NCBI GenBank assembly: GCA_018882975.1
Contig: VEQZ01000012.1
Coordinates: forward strand, 1 to 38,299
Direction: 5' to 3'
Origin: Rhodocyclaceae bacterium
GTDB lineage: Bacteria; Pseudomonadota; Gammaproteobacteria; Burkholderiales; UBA3065
DNA length: 38,299 bases
The notes beneath the pieces were generated by a model. The model did not search any database. It was not told the DNA's origin and worked only from the letters and a program-made list of their open reading frames with translations. The translations under genes and the position numbers were made by a program. Positions 1 through 8,513 of the stretch are shown in pieces; within the stretch, counting starts at the first letter, position 1; the number at the start of each line of letters is the position of its first letter.

Positions 1-516
1 GTACATGCTGCCCTCCCACGCCTCGATCGTGCTCGCCTCGAGGCCCCCGAACACCGGCGCAGGCAGAACGATATGGTCGTGGATCACCGGCAGGCCGGCG
101 AAGGCAAGCACGCGTCGGATTTCGATCACCGGCGCGCCTGGGTCGATCCCGAGCGCCGCAGCAACGCGGCCGGTAACCTTGCCTGCGCGGCAGTCGATCA
201 GGCGGCTGACGTGCGGTTCGGCGCTGCCATCCGCCGCGCGCAGGCGCAGAAAGCGCGTCGAGTTGCGGTCTTCGGCGTGCGAGGCCACAAAAGTGCCGCG
301 GCCCTGGCGCCGCATCAGCAGGCGATCGGTGGCGAGTTCGTCCACCGCCTTGCGCACGGTTCCCTGGCTCACGCCGAAGCGGCTTGCCAGCTCGGATTCG
401 CTGGGGATCATCTGCCCCGGCTTCCACTCGCCGCTGGCCAGGCTGCTGACCAGCAGAGCCTTGATCTGCCCGTACAGCGGCTGGAAACTCGGAGCGGACG
501 CAAGCTTGTCGTTCAT
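1..516 (-). CDS. GntR/HutC-family transcriptional regulator (partial, C-terminus outside window)
   Basis: Reading leftward from ATG 516, 172 codons stay open to the window edge, so the C-terminal part is missing (the family is usually about 240 aa). Residues about 10-80 form a GntR winged helix: PLYGQIKALL, then the signature PSESELASRFGVSQGTVRKA, then the wing RRQGRGTFVA. From about residue 90 the start of a UTRA effector-binding domain is visible (RFLRLRAADG, then PVIEIRRVLAF). Such proteins are dimeric DNA-binding repressors whose ligand is a small metabolite. The gene diverges from the CoA-ester lyase and acnB genes, and the 150-bp gap carries a palindrome, so control of those central-carbon genes plus autoregulation is the natural inference. 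The ligand cannot be told from sequence. Confidence 0.9.
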   Translation of the reverse strand, partial: MNDKLASAPSFQPLYGQIKALLVSSLASGEWKPGQMIPSESELASRFGVSQGTVRKAVDELATDRLLMRRQGRGTFVASHAEDRNSTRFLRLRAADGSAEPHVSRLIDCRAGKVTGRVAAALGIDPGAPVIEIRRVLAFAGLPVIHDHIVLPAPVFGGLEASTIEAWEGSMY

Positions 517-562
517 GCGGCGGAATCTAGCAGGCGGGACGGCCCGAGTCCACAAAACGCTA

Positions 563-574
563 TCTTATATAAGA
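563..574. promoter_or_regulatory. Candidate GntR operator: perfect 12-bp palindrome
   Basis: TCTTATATAAGA is its own reverse complement and sits in a short AT-rich island inside GC-rich DNA, 47 bp from the GntR start and 93 bp from the lyase start. GntR-family dimers bind short AT-centred palindromes in divergent gaps like this. It overlaps plausible AT-rich -10 sequences for both directions. That this regulator binds here is inference. Confidence 0.6.
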
Positions 575-666
575 CATAAGTATTCACGCCGACACGCCTG
601 TGGCACACTCGATGCTGCACCGCACACCAGACCCGCAGACCGATCCCCCGAACTGAATCCGCCGCG

Positions 667-1659
667 ATGACGACCAACCCCAATTCCCCCGACATCGTCC
701 TGTTTCCGGACGAAAAGCCGCTGCCCATCCTGCCCGCCGCCGAGCATTACGCCGGTTCCGAGAAGCTGATGCTCAAGTCCTTCGCCCTGCAGGACGAACT
801 GGGCCCGGTGTTCGACGTCACCTGCGACTGCGAGGACGGCGCCGCCGCCGGCACCGAAAAGCAGCACGCGCATCTGGTCGCGCGCATGATCAATTCGGAG
901 CACAACCACTTCGGCCGGGCTGGCAGCCGCATCCATGATTTTCAGCACCCGAGTTTCACCGACGACATCGACATCCTGATCGGCGAGTCCGGCGAGCGGC
1001 TGGCCTATATCACGCTGCCCAAGTCGCCCAACTACCCCATGGCATTGGCGGCGGTCGAGTACATTCACAAGCGCACGCAGGCGATGGGCGTCAAGCGCAC
1101 CATCCCGCTGCACCTGATGATCGAGTCGCCGACCGCCGTGCATGATGTCTGGAAGATCGCCGCCCTGCCCGGCTGCGAGGTGATCGATTTCGGCCTGATG
1201 GATTTCGTATCGAGTTACCAGGGCGCCATCCCGTCGACCGGCATGCAGAGCCCGATGCAATTCACCCACCCGCTGATCGTGCGTGCCAAGGGCGCCATCG
1301 GCACGGCGGCTGCGGCGCACGGCGTGATCGCGTCGCACAACGTCACGCGCGACGTCAAGAACCCCGAGACCGCTGGCAACGACGCCCGCCGCGCCAAGGA
1401 AGAGTTCGGCTTTCTGCGCATGTGGTCGATCCACCCCTCGCAGATTCTGCCGATCGTCGAGGCGATGCGCCCCGACCCCACTGACGTGGCCGATTCATCG
1501 GCGATTCTGCTGCTCGCCAAGGCCGCCGACTGGGGCCCAGTGTCCTACGCCGACAAGCTGCACGACCGGGCGAGCTACCGCTACAACTGGCAGGTGCTCA
1601 AGCGCGCCCGCGCCACCGGCGTGAACATCCCGGCCGAGGCCGAGAAAGCCTTTTTCTGA
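667..1659 (+). CDS. HpcH/HpaI aldolase / citrate lyase beta-like CoA-ester lyase
   Basis: 330 aa, a CitE-like TIM-barrel protein. Visible family marks are an acidic metal-site segment [10 protein letters not shown] near residue 56, a strand with MIESP near 155 (the usual IE-T/S-P metal ligand region), and the C-terminal MWSIHPSQI that closes the barrel. Relatives cleave malyl-, citramalyl- or citryl-CoA, usually with Mg2+. The usual N-terminal RS-x-LFxPG arginine signature is not evident here, so this is a divergent subgroup and the substrate is open. It lies 82 bp upstream of acnB on the same strand and probably shares its promoter under the divergent GntR regulator. The ATG at 667 has only a weak ribosome site but is the first start after the palindrome. 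Confidence 0.85.
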   Translation: MTTNPNSPDIVLFPDEKPLPILPAAEHYAGSEKLMLKSFALQDELGPVFDVTCDCEDGAAAGTEKQHAHLVARMINSEHNHFGRAGSRIHDFQHPSFTDDIDILIGESGERLAYITLPKSPNYPMALAAVEYIHKRTQAMGVKRTIPLHLMIESPTAVHDVWKIAALPGCEVIDFGLMDFVSSYQGAIPSTGMQSPMQFTHPLIVRAKGAIGTAAAAHGVIASHNVTRDVKNPETAGNDARRAKEEFGFLRMWSIHPSQILPIVEAMRPDPTDVADSSAILLLAKAADWGPVSYADKLHDRASYRYNWQVLKRARATGVNIPAEAEKAFF

Positions 1660-1741
1660 AGTCGAAAGCCTGACCCACGCTGTTCGAGACCTGCCCGCAA
1701 CCCGCCGTCGCCCGACGAGACCCGCACCCGAGGAACCGACC

Positions 1742-4333
1742 ATGCTGCAAGCCTACCGCCAACACCTTGCCGAGCGCGCCGCGCTGGGCATTCCGCCGCT
1801 ACCGCTGGACGCCAGGCAAGTCGGCGAACTGATCGAACTCATCAAGGCCCCGCCAGCCGGCGAGGAAGCGACCCTGGTCGACCTGCTGACGCACCGCGTG
1901 CCGCCCGGTGTCGATGACGCCGCCAAGGTCAAGGCCTCGTTCCTGGCTGCCGTTGCGCATGGCGAGATCAAGACGGCGCTGGTCTCCAAGGCCAAGGCCA
2001 CCGAGCTGCTCGGCACCATGGTCGGCGGCTACAACGTGCATCCGCTGATCGAGCTGCTCGACGACGCCGAGGTGGCCGGCATGGCTGCCGAGGGGCTGAA
2101 GAAGACCCTGCTGATGTTCGACTACTTCAACGACGTCGCCGAGAAGGCCCGGACCGGCAACGCGCACGCCCAAGCCGTGATGAACAGCTGGGCCGAGGCC
2201 GAGTGGTTCACCTCGCGCCCCGAGGTACCGAAGACCATCACCGTCACCGTGTTCAAGGTGCCCGGCGAGACCAACACCGACGACCTCTCGCCCGCCCCGG
2301 ATGCGTGGAGCCGCCCGGACATCCCGCTGCACTACCTGGCGATGCTCAAGAACACCCGCCCGGACGCCGCCTTCAAGCCGGAAGAAGACGGCAAGCGCGG
2401 CCCGATGCAGTTCATCGAAGACCTCAAGCAGAAGGGCCACCTGGTCGCCTATGTGGGCGACGTGGTCGGCACCGGCTCGAGCCGCAAGTCGGCCACCAAC
2501 AGCGTGATCTGGGCCACCGGCGAAGATATTCCCTATGTGCCGAACAAGCGCTTCGGCGGCGTCACGCTGGGCGGCAAGATCGCGCCGATCTTCTTCAACA
2601 CACAGGAAGACTCGGGGGCGCTGCCGATCGAGGTCGATGTCTCCAAGTTGGAGATGGGCGACGTCATCGACGTGCACCCCTACGACGGCAAGATCACCAA
2701 AGGCGGCGCCACCGTGGCCGAGTTCAGCCTTAAGAGTGACGTCCTGCTCGACGAAGTGCGCGCCGGCGGCCGCATCAACCTGATCATCGGCCGCTCGCTC
2801 ACCGCCAAGGCACGCGAGGCGCTGGGCCTGCCGGCCTCGACCGCCTTCCGCCTGCCCAAGGCGCCGGTCGACAGCGGCAAGGGCTTCACGCTGGCGCAGA
2901 AGATGGTCGGCCGCGCCTGTGGCCTGCCGGAAGGTCAGGGCATCCGCCCGGGCACCTACTGCGAACCGCGCATGACCACGGTCGGCTCGCAGGACACCAC
3001 CGGCCCGATGACCCGCGACGAACTCAAGGACCTTGCTTGCCTCGGCTTCTCCGCCGACCTGGTGATGCAGTCCTTTTGCCACACCGCCGCCTACCCCAAG
3101 GCGGTGGACGTCAAGATGCACCGCGAGCTGCCGGCCTTCATCGCCAACCGCGGCGGCGTCGCGTTGCGACCCGGCGACGGCGTCATCCACTCCTGGCTCA
3201 ACCGCCTGCTGCTGCCGGATACGGTCGGCACCGGCGGCGACAGCCACACGCGCTTCCCCATTGGTATCAGCTTCCCGGCTGGTTCCGGTCTGGTGGCCTT
3301 CGGCGCGGCCACCGGCGTGATGCCGCTGGACATGCCGGAGAGCGTGCTGGTGCGCTTCAAGGGCACCATGCAGCCCGGCGTCACGCTGCGCGATTTGGTC
3401 CACGCCATCCCGCTCTATGCCATCAAGCAAGGTCTGCTGACGGTGGCCAAGCAGGGCAAGAAGAACATCTTCTCCGGCCGCATTCTGGAGATCGAAGGAC
3501 TGCCAGACCTCAAGGTCGAGCAGGCGTTCGAACTGAGCGATGCCAGCGCCGAGCGCTCCGCCGCCGGCTGCACCATCAAGCTCAACCCCGAGCCAATCAA
3601 GGAGTACCTCAACAGCAACATCGTGCTGATGAAGAACATGATCGCCGACGGCTACGCCGACCGCCGCACGCTTGAGCGCCGCATCAAGTCGGTCGAGGCC
3701 TGGCTGGCCAAGCCGGACCTGCTCGAAGCCGACACCGACGCCGAATACGCCGCCGTGATCGAGATCGACCTGGCCGACATCAAGGAGCCGATCGTCTGCT
3801 GCCCGAACGACCCGGACGACGCCAAGTTCATGTCGGAAGTCGCCGGCACGCCGATCGACGAGGCCTTCATCGGCTCGTGCATGACCAACATCGGCCATTT
3901 CCGCGCAGCGGCCAAGCTGCTCGGCGGCGCGCGCGACATCCCGGTCAAGCTGTGGGTCGCCCCGCCGACCAAGATGGACGAGAGTGAACTGATCAAGGAA
4001 GGCCACTACGCCACCTTTGGTACTGCCGGCGCGCGCACCGAGATGCCGGGCTGCAGCCTGTGCATGGGCAACCAGGCGCAGGTCAGGGAAGGCGCCACCG
4101 TGGTCTCGACGAGCACGCGCAACTTCCCCAACCGTCTGGGAAAGAACACCAACGTGTTCCTGACCTCGGCGGAGCTGGCGGCGGTCTGTTCCAAGCTCGG
4201 CCGCATCCCGACGCTGGCCGAGTACCACGAGGCGGTCGGCATCATCAATCAGGATGCCGCCAACATCTATCGCTACATGAACTTCGACCAGATCGACGAA
4301 TACGCCGAGACGGCCAAAGGCGTGACGGTCTGA
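1742..4333 (+). CDS. acnB: Aconitate hydratase B
   Basis: 863 aa, full length for AcnB. It carries the N-terminal HEAT-like domain ([22 protein letters not shown]), the swivel domain near 170-370 ([34 protein letters not shown]) and the catalytic domains. The [4Fe-4S] ligands appear as C713 ([12 protein letters not shown]) and C771/C774 (GCSLCMGN). It interconverts citrate and isocitrate in the TCA and glyoxylate cycles and can also act on 2-methylaconitate. GAGGAA stands 7 bp before the ATG. The coding frame is strongly GC3-biased, which produces an open reading frame on the other strand along almost its whole length; I treat that as an artefact. A strong intrinsic terminator follows. Confidence 0.98.
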   Translation: MLQAYRQHLAERAALGIPPLPLDARQVGELIELIKAPPAGEEATLVDLLTHRVPPGVDDAAKVKASFLAAVAHGEIKTALVSKAKATELLGTMVGGYNVHPLIELLDDAEVAGMAAEGLKKTLLMFDYFNDVAEKARTGNAHAQAVMNSWAEAEWFTSRPEVPKTITVTVFKVPGETNTDDLSPAPDAWSRPDIPLHYLAMLKNTRPDAAFKPEEDGKRGPMQFIEDLKQKGHLVAYVGDVVGTGSSRKSATNSVIWATGEDIPYVPNKRFGGVTLGGKIAPIFFNTQEDSGALPIEVDVSKLEMGDVIDVHPYDGKITKGGATVAEFSLKSDVLLDEVRAGGRINLIIGRSLTAKAREALGLPASTAFRLPKAPVDSGKGFTLAQKMVGRACGLPEGQGIRPGTYCEPRMTTVGSQDTTGPMTRDELKDLACLGFSADLVMQSFCHTAAYPKAVDVKMHRELPAFIANRGGVALRPGDGVIHSWLNRLLLPDTVGTGGDSHTRFPIGISFPAGSGLVAFGAATGVMPLDMPESVLVRFKGTMQPGVTLRDLVHAIPLYAIKQGLLTVAKQGKKNIFSGRILEIEGLPDLKVEQAFELSDASAERSAAGCTIKLNPEPIKEYLNSNIVLMKNMIADGYADRRTLERRIKSVEAWLAKPDLLEADTDAEYAAVIEIDLADIKEPIVCCPNDPDDAKFMSEVAGTPIDEAFIGSCMTNIGHFRAAAKLLGGARDIPVKLWVAPPTKMDESELIKEGHYATFGTAGARTEMPGCSLCMGNQAQVREGATVVSTSTRNFPNRLGKNTNVFLTSAELAAVCSKLGRIPTLAEYHEAVGIINQDAANIYRYMNFDQIDEYAETAKGVTV

Positions 4334-4352
4334 GCGTCCCGGTGACCGCGCG

Positions 4353-4377
4353 AAGGCCCGCCGCGTGCGGGCCTTTT
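4353..4377 (+). terminator. Rho-independent terminator after acnB
   Basis: A perfect 9-bp stem (AAGGCCCGC / GCGGGCCTT) with a 5-nt loop is followed by TT completing a T4 tract, 19 bp after the acnB stop codon. It should end the lyase-acnB transcript. Confidence 0.9.
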
Positions 4378-4485
4378 CATTTGTGTGGGCCATATCCAGG
4401 CCCAAGGCCCTCACCGCGAATCGAGGCGGCAGACCACCCCGCGATCGCCTGCCGGGACGCTGACACCCATCGTCACGGAGACGTC

Positions 4486-4536
4486 ATGTGTGAAACCGAC
4501 ACTCTCGGGCTGAGCCAGTCCGGAAACACGCCATGA
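4486..4536 (+). CDS. 16-codon upstream ORF overlapping the ppk2 start (putative leader peptide)
   Basis: ATG 4486 opens a small frame encoding MCETDTLGLSQSGNTP and ends at TGA 4534-4536, sharing ATGA with the ppk2 start. ACGGAG lies about 7 bp upstream of its ATG, a better ribosome site than the one in front of ppk2 (CCGGAAACACGCC). This is the geometry of translational coupling. Whether the peptide matters, or the ORF only loads ribosomes for ppk2, cannot be seen. No homology is recognised. Confidence 0.4.
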   Translation: MCETDTLGLSQSGNTP

Positions 4537-5444
4537 TTCACACCGACGACAACGAGGACCTCATCCGCCGTATCCGCGAGGAGATCGTCGACGGTCTCGA
4601 CGAGGAGATGGAACTCGAGATCGAGGACCACGACTCCGGCAGCGAGGCTCGGGGCGACGCTGACGAACGCCGCGCAGAACGCATCCGCTATTTCCGCGAA
4701 CTGTTCCGGCTGCAGGGCGAGCTGGTCAAGCTGCAGGAGTGGGTCGCGCACACCAACCAGAAGGTCGTCATCCTGTTCGAGGGGCGCGACGCGGCCGGCA
4801 AGGGCGGCGCCATCAAGCGCATCACCCAGCGTCTCAACCCGCGCGTCTGCCGGGTGGTGGCGCTGCCCGCGCCCAACAGCCGCGAGAAGACCCAGTGGTA
4901 CTTCCAGCGCTATGTGCCGCATCTCCCTGCAGCCGGCGAACTGGTGCTGTTCGACCGCAGCTGGTACAACCGCGCCGGCGTCGAGCGCGTGATGGGTTTC
5001 TGCAGCGAGGAAGACGTCGAAGAGTTCTTCCGCTCGGTGCCCGAATTCGAGCGCATGCTGGTGCGCTCCGGCATCCGGCTGATCAAATACTGGTTCTCGA
5101 TCACCGATGAGGAGCAGCATCTGCGCTTCCTCGGCCGCATCCACGACCCGCTCAAGCAGTGGAAACTCTCTCCCATGGACCTCGAGAGCCGCCGCCGTTG
5201 GGAGTACTACACGGTCGCCAAGGAAGCGATGATCGAGCGCACGCATATCCCGGAAGCGCCTTGGTGGGTAGTGCAGGCGGTCGATAAGAAGCGGGCCAGG
5301 CTCAATTGCATCCATCACCTGCTCGGCCAGTTCGATTACCACGAGGTGCAACGGCCGACCATCGAGTTGCCGCAACGCGAGCGCCACGCCGACTACACCC
5401 GCCACCCGCTGCCGGACTCGATCTACGTGCCGGAGATGTACTGA
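4533..5444 (+). CDS. ppk2: Polyphosphate kinase 2 (PPK2 family)
   Basis: 303 aa, one PPK2 domain, the size of single-domain (class I-like) enzymes. Walker A is FEGRDAAGKGG at about 82-92; the catalytic Walker B/lid segment is FDRSWYNRAGVERVMGF from about 140; further family blocks are YWFSITDEEQ, the RIHDPLKQWKLSPMDLES segment and PWWVVQAVDKKRARLN. The first 45 residues are very acidic (DGLDEEMELEIEDHD) and precede the fold. PPK2 enzymes transfer phosphate between polyphosphate and nucleoside di- or monophosphates in the cytoplasm; the nucleotide preference cannot be read here. The start overlaps a 16-codon ORF with ATGA, which suggests coupled translation. No terminator with a T-tract follows. 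Confidence 0.93.
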   Translation: MIHTDDNEDLIRRIREEIVDGLDEEMELEIEDHDSGSEARGDADERRAERIRYFRELFRLQGELVKLQEWVAHTNQKVVILFEGRDAAGKGGAIKRITQRLNPRVCRVVALPAPNSREKTQWYFQRYVPHLPAAGELVLFDRSWYNRAGVERVMGFCSEEDVEEFFRSVPEFERMLVRSGIRLIKYWFSITDEEQHLRFLGRIHDPLKQWKLSPMDLESRRRWEYYTVAKEAMIERTHIPEAPWWVVQAVDKKRARLNCIHHLLGQFDYHEVQRPTIELPQRERHADYTRHPLPDSIYVPEMY

Positions 5445-5544
5445 GCCCGCCTGAGATCTACTGAACCTTCAGGTGGCGCGCGGGGCAGCGACACCCCGCC
5501 GCATGGCATGATGCCAAGTCGTTCCACCGGCCTCAGCAGCATGC

Positions 5545-6498
5545 ATGCCCTTCTCCCCTGACCGAGTGCTCGACCAGATCCTGCTGGCGTCGCCGCTGTT
5601 CGTGCTGGTGTTCCTGGGCTACGGACTGGGCCGCTGGGGCGGCTGGGGCAAGGAAGCGAGCAAGGCACTCTCCGCCTTCGTCTTCACCATCGCCATGCCG
5701 GCGCTGTTGTTCCGGCAGATGGCGACCTTCGGCGATCTCTCAGGGGTGGATGCGCGCCTGCTGATCGCCTTCTTCGGCGGCTGCGGCGTAGTGTTCGTGG
5801 TCGGCCGGCTGCTCAGCTGGCGCTTGTTCGGACACGACGGCACGCAGCAGTCGGTGTTCGCGCTGGGCGGCGTGTTCTCCAACAACGTTCTGCTCGGCAT
5901 CCCCATCGCCCACCTGCTGCTCACCGAGCGGCACATCCCGCCGGTGGCGCTGGCGCTGGTGTTCAACGCGCTGATCCTGTGGACACTGGTCACGCTCTCG
6001 GTGGAATGGGCACGCCACGGCGAACTCTCGTTGCGCGGCATTGGCAAAACCCTGCGCGGCGTGCTCACCAACCCGGTGGTGGCCTCGATCGTCGGCGGCG
6101 CGGCCTATGGTTTCATGGGCCTGACCATCCCGGCGCCGATCGAGCGGCCCATGGCCATGCTCGCCGCCGCGACCGGGCCAATGTCGCTGGTGGCTTTGGG
6201 ACTCAGTCTGGCCGAGTTCGGCGTGCGCCGCGGCTGGCGGGCGAGCAGCACGATCGCCGCGATCAAACTGGCGCTGCACCCGCTGGCGGTGTGGGGCATC
6301 GCCATCGCCATCGGCCTGCCGCTGATCGAGACGCAGGCGGTGGTGATGATGGCCTCGCTGGCCACTGGCGTGAACGTTTACCTGATGTCGCGCCAGTTCG
6401 CGGCGCTTGAGGGCGAGACCTCGGCTGCGCTGCTGATCTCGACCGCGCTGAGCGCGATCACTGTGCCGCTGTGGATCGCGGCCACCACGGCGAGGTAA
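5545..6498 (+). CDS. AEC-family (auxin efflux carrier-like) permease
   Basis: 317 aa, about ten hydrophobic segments in two halves, typical of AEC/Mem_trans proteins. The N-terminal half has the usual LASPLFVLVFLGYGLGRWG and a Gly/Pro-containing segment after AFVFTIAMPALLFRQ; FSNNVLLGIPIAHLLL matches the conserved N-x-GxP signature, and the C-terminal half repeats the pattern with MASLATGVNVYLMSRQF. Family members export or take up organic acids such as malate and malonate, or auxin-like compounds; the substrate is unknown. No good ribosome site precedes ATG 5545. It follows ppk2 by 100 bp on the same strand with no obvious functional link. Confidence 0.88.
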   Translation: MPFSPDRVLDQILLASPLFVLVFLGYGLGRWGGWGKEASKALSAFVFTIAMPALLFRQMATFGDLSGVDARLLIAFFGGCGVVFVVGRLLSWRLFGHDGTQQSVFALGGVFSNNVLLGIPIAHLLLTERHIPPVALALVFNALILWTLVTLSVEWARHGELSLRGIGKTLRGVLTNPVVASIVGGAAYGFMGLTIPAPIERPMAMLAAATGPMSLVALGLSLAEFGVRRGWRASSTIAAIKLALHPLAVWGIAIAIGLPLIETQAVVMMASLATGVNVYLMSRQFAALEGETSAALLISTALSAITVPLWIAATTAR

Positions 6499-6621
6499 AA
6501 ACACCGACGCGCATTGGGACAGCGAAACCCCGCGCGCAATGCCGCCTCACGCACGACAACACCTCACCGCGCAGCTCGGGACGACACCCGGCAGCGCAGG
6601 CCTCTGCGCCGACACGCCCGC

Positions 6622-6646
6622 AAAAAAGCCGCCCGCAGGCGGCTTT
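6622..6646 (-). terminator. Terminator for the cytochrome c gene
   Basis: AAAGCCGCC / GGCGGCTTT forms a 9-bp stem with a 4-nt loop. Read on the minus strand it is followed by a run of six T residues, so it serves the cytochrome gene 28 bp upstream. On the plus strand the T-run is only three bases, but it could partly stop transcription from the permease. Confidence 0.88.
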
Positions 6647-6673
6647 CGCTGTGGCCACGCCTGAGCGTCGGGC

Positions 6674-7045
6674 TTATTCCTCGAATGGCTTGACCTTGGT
6701 CGGGAAGGCACCGTCGGAGCGACCCTTGAGGTAGGAATAGAGCATGTCGATCTTCTCGGCGCCGAGGAAGCCGTGCGGCGGCATGCCCTTTTCGGCGCGG
6801 CCGTTGGTCACGGTGGTGACGAATTCTTCCTTGGTCAGCTTCTTCAGAGAATCGACCAGCGCCGGACCGACCATGCCTTCCTGGTTGGGGCCATGGCAGC
6901 GCTCGCAGGCGGCTGAACGCCAGACCTGGAAGCCCTTGTAGGTCTTGCCATCGACCAGACCATCCTTGACGGTGTAGGGGGCATCTCCGGCCACGACCGG
7001 GGCGGCAAGGCCTAGCAGCAGGGCGGACAGAACAACGCGCTTCAT
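6674..7045 (-). CDS. Periplasmic class I c-type cytochrome
   Basis: 123 aa. The signal peptide is MKRVVLSALLLGLAAPVVAGDA, with cleavage probably after AGDA or VAG. One haem site, CERCHG, lies near residue 48, and the likely axial methionine is in EKGMPPHG near residue 88. The mature protein of about 100 aa is a small mono-haem electron carrier. The block around GFQVWRSAACERCHGPNQEG recalls cytochromes that serve PQQ-dependent alcohol dehydrogenases, but no dehydrogenase is nearby, so the partner is unknown. GGAGGAG lies 7-8 bp upstream of the ATG. It is a single-gene unit with its own terminator. Confidence 0.92.
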   Translation of the reverse strand: MKRVVLSALLLGLAAPVVAGDAPYTVKDGLVDGKTYKGFQVWRSAACERCHGPNQEGMVGPALVDSLKKLTKEEFVTTVTNGRAEKGMPPHGFLGAEKIDMLYSYLKGRSDGAFPTKVKPFEE

Positions 7046-7246
7046 TTGGACTTCTCCTCCGTGTCAGTGTAAGTCGCTAAACGACTTTCGCATTCTAGAT
7101 TGAGTCGGCGACGCTGTATACACCGTCTCCGTTCAAGCTAAAACGCTGTTCAGGGAAGCGCGTTGACACGTGGGCCGGCACCGGACCACCGGATGCCCCA
7201 AGCCACTCTTCGGGCCCAGCGAGCGCGCAAGCCGCGCCAGGGCCTC

Positions 7247-7615
7247 TCAATCGACGGGGCGCTCTCGCAGCGCCGGGCGCCCGCCACCGGCCCGCGCCCC
7301 TTCGGCCGCCCCGGCGCGCGAGGTCCCGATGCGCGACTGGGCCAGCGCGGCCTGGTCTTCCTGCTGATCGAGTTGCTGGCGCCGCTCGCGCACCGACTCG
7401 ATCCAGCGGCGCCGCGACTCCGGCGAGGCTTGGTAGAAATTCTGCTGGAGGTGCTCAACGTCCTGCCTGAACAGTTCACGCTCAGCCGACGAGAGGGGCG
7501 ATCCGGATTCCGTCGCCGGGTCAAACGACACGCCGGTGGCGGCCGCCGAGGCCGGCGTCACAACAAAACACAGACCGACTACGCTGGCCATGGCCAAGAC
7601 GCTTTGCTTTGACAA
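7247..7615 (-). CDS. Small secreted helical protein of unknown function (TTG start)
   Basis: I place the start at TTG 7615, because GGAGG (7623-7627) lies 7 bp before it; the in-frame upstream ATG at 7660 has no ribosome site and would add 15 residues that spoil the signal peptide. The 122-aa product starts SKQSVLAMASVVGLCFVV and has a predicted cleavage at TPASA-A. The mature part is rich in charge and glutamine and should be helical (SSAERELFRQDVEHLQQNF, then PESRRRWIESVRERRQQLDQ), followed by a low-complexity Ala/Gly/Arg tail. I do not recognise a family. It is divergent from ompR-envZ, which recalls how the periplasmic cpxP gene sits beside cpxRA in enterobacteria; that comparison is positional, not homology. 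Confidence 0.65.
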   Translation of the reverse strand: MSKQSVLAMASVVGLCFVVTPASAAATGVSFDPATESGSPLSSAERELFRQDVEHLQQNFYQASPESRRRWIESVRERRQQLDQQEDQAALAQSRIGTSRAGAAEGARAGGGRPALRERPVD

Positions 7616-7622
7616 TCGATAG

Positions 7623-7627
7623 CCTCC
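7623..7627 (-). promoter_or_regulatory. Ribosome binding site selecting a TTG start
   Basis: GGAGG on the minus strand, spaced 7 nt from TTG 7615-7613. No comparable site precedes any nearby in-frame ATG. Confidence 0.6.
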
Positions 7628-7710
7628 GGGGAGACGACGCGGGACCCACTGCGCAGGCATGCGAGACTAGTGCCTCAATTTTTCAGGGCCGTTTCTGGAC
7701 GAAGGTCAAG

Positions 7711-7727
7711 TGTTACCAGATGTAATC
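7711..7727. promoter_or_regulatory. Candidate OmpR-type binding site
   Basis: TGTTACCAGATGTAATC lies in the 160-bp divergent gap between the secreted protein and ompR. Its reverse complement, GATTACATCTGGTAACA, resembles the enterobacterial OmpR pattern TTTACnnnnTGTAACA. One site only, judged by eye; autoregulation is inferred from position. Confidence 0.35.
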
Positions 7728-7775
7728 GAAATCCGCATGCCCGGGCTTTGCTAAAGTTGGGGCTGCCACAGGGAC

Positions 7776-8513
7776 ATGATGGTGACGATGGGCGAGAACG
7801 AGCGGATCCTGGTGGTCGATGATGATGCGAGGCTGCGCGACCTGCTGTCGCGTTACCTTGGCGACAATGGTTTCCGTGTACGCAGCGCCGCCGATGCCGT
7901 CGGCATGGATGCCGAGCGGCGGCGCGAGCCGGTCGATCTGCTGGTGCTCGACCTCATGCTGCCCGGCGAGGACGGGCTCTCGATCTGCCGCCGTTTGCGC
8001 GCCGAGGACGAGCAGCTGCCGATCATCATGCTCACCGCCCGCGGTGAAGAGGTCGATCGCATCGTCGGCCTCGAGATGGGTGCCGACGATTACCTGCCCA
8101 AGCCCTTCAACCCGCGCGAATTGCTGGCGCGCATCCGTGCCGTGCTGCGTCGCCGGGCCGCCACCCCGAGCGGTGCCGCCGCCCCGCTGCAGGGCGGCAA
8201 AGTGAGTTTCGGTCCGTTCACCCTCGACCTCGCCACCCGCCAGCTGACCCGCGATGGCGAGGTGCTGCCGATCACCAGCGGCGAGTTCTCGGTACTCAAG
8301 GTGCTGGTCGAGCACGCGCGCCGCCCGCTGTCGCGCGACCAACTCATGGAGCTGGCGCGCGGCCGCGAACACGAAGCCTTCGACCGCGCCATCGACGTGC
8401 AGATCTCGCGTCTGCGCAAGCTCATCGAGGACAGCGCAGGTCAGCCGCGCTACATCCAGACCGTCTGGGGCTTCGGCTACGTCTTCGTGCCGGACGGCGA
8501 GCGCAGTGTCTGA
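7776..8513 (+). CDS. ompR: OmpR-family response regulator
   Basis: 245 aa. The receiver domain spans about 9-125, with acidic pocket VDDD near 15-17, phospho-acceptor D59 (LLVLDLMLPGEDG), the switch Thr in MLTARG and K109 in LPKPF. The winged-helix domain spans about 145-242 and ends RYIQTVWGFGYVFVPDG, the standard OmpR/PhoB finish. Overall wording is closest to true OmpR. Several ATG codons lie close together (7776, 7779, 7788), so the exact start is uncertain. It overlaps the downstream kinase by 8 nt and pairs with it in an EnvZ-OmpR system, which in other bacteria responds to osmolarity and envelope state. A possible self-binding site lies upstream. Confidence 0.93.
   Translation: MMVTMGENERILVVDDDARLRDLLSRYLGDNGFRVRSAADAVGMDAERRREPVDLLVLDLMLPGEDGLSICRRLRAEDEQLPIIMLTARGEEVDRIVGLEMGADDYLPKPFNPRELLARIRAVLRRRAATPSGAAAPLQGGKVSFGPFTLDLATRQLTRDGEVLPITSGEFSVLKVLVEHARRPLSRDQLMELARGREHEAFDRAIDVQISRLRKLIEDSAGQPRYIQTVWGFGYVFVPDGERSV

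Noticed and set aside
1799..4414. An 871-codon open frame antisense to nearly all of acnB
   Set aside because: acnB is unmistakable, and the antisense product is rich in His, Asp, Gly, Val and Arg as expected from the complement of GC3-biased codons. No domain is recognisable.
5480..5499. GCGGGG / CCCCGC hairpin after ppk2
   Set aside because: The stem is only 6 bp and there is no T-tract, so I do not call it an intrinsic terminator.
7752..7778. TAAAGTTG upstream of ompR, resembling a sigma-28 -35 element
   Set aside because: At the correct spacing the downstream sequence is GGGACATG, not GCCGATAA, and it would overlap the ompR start.
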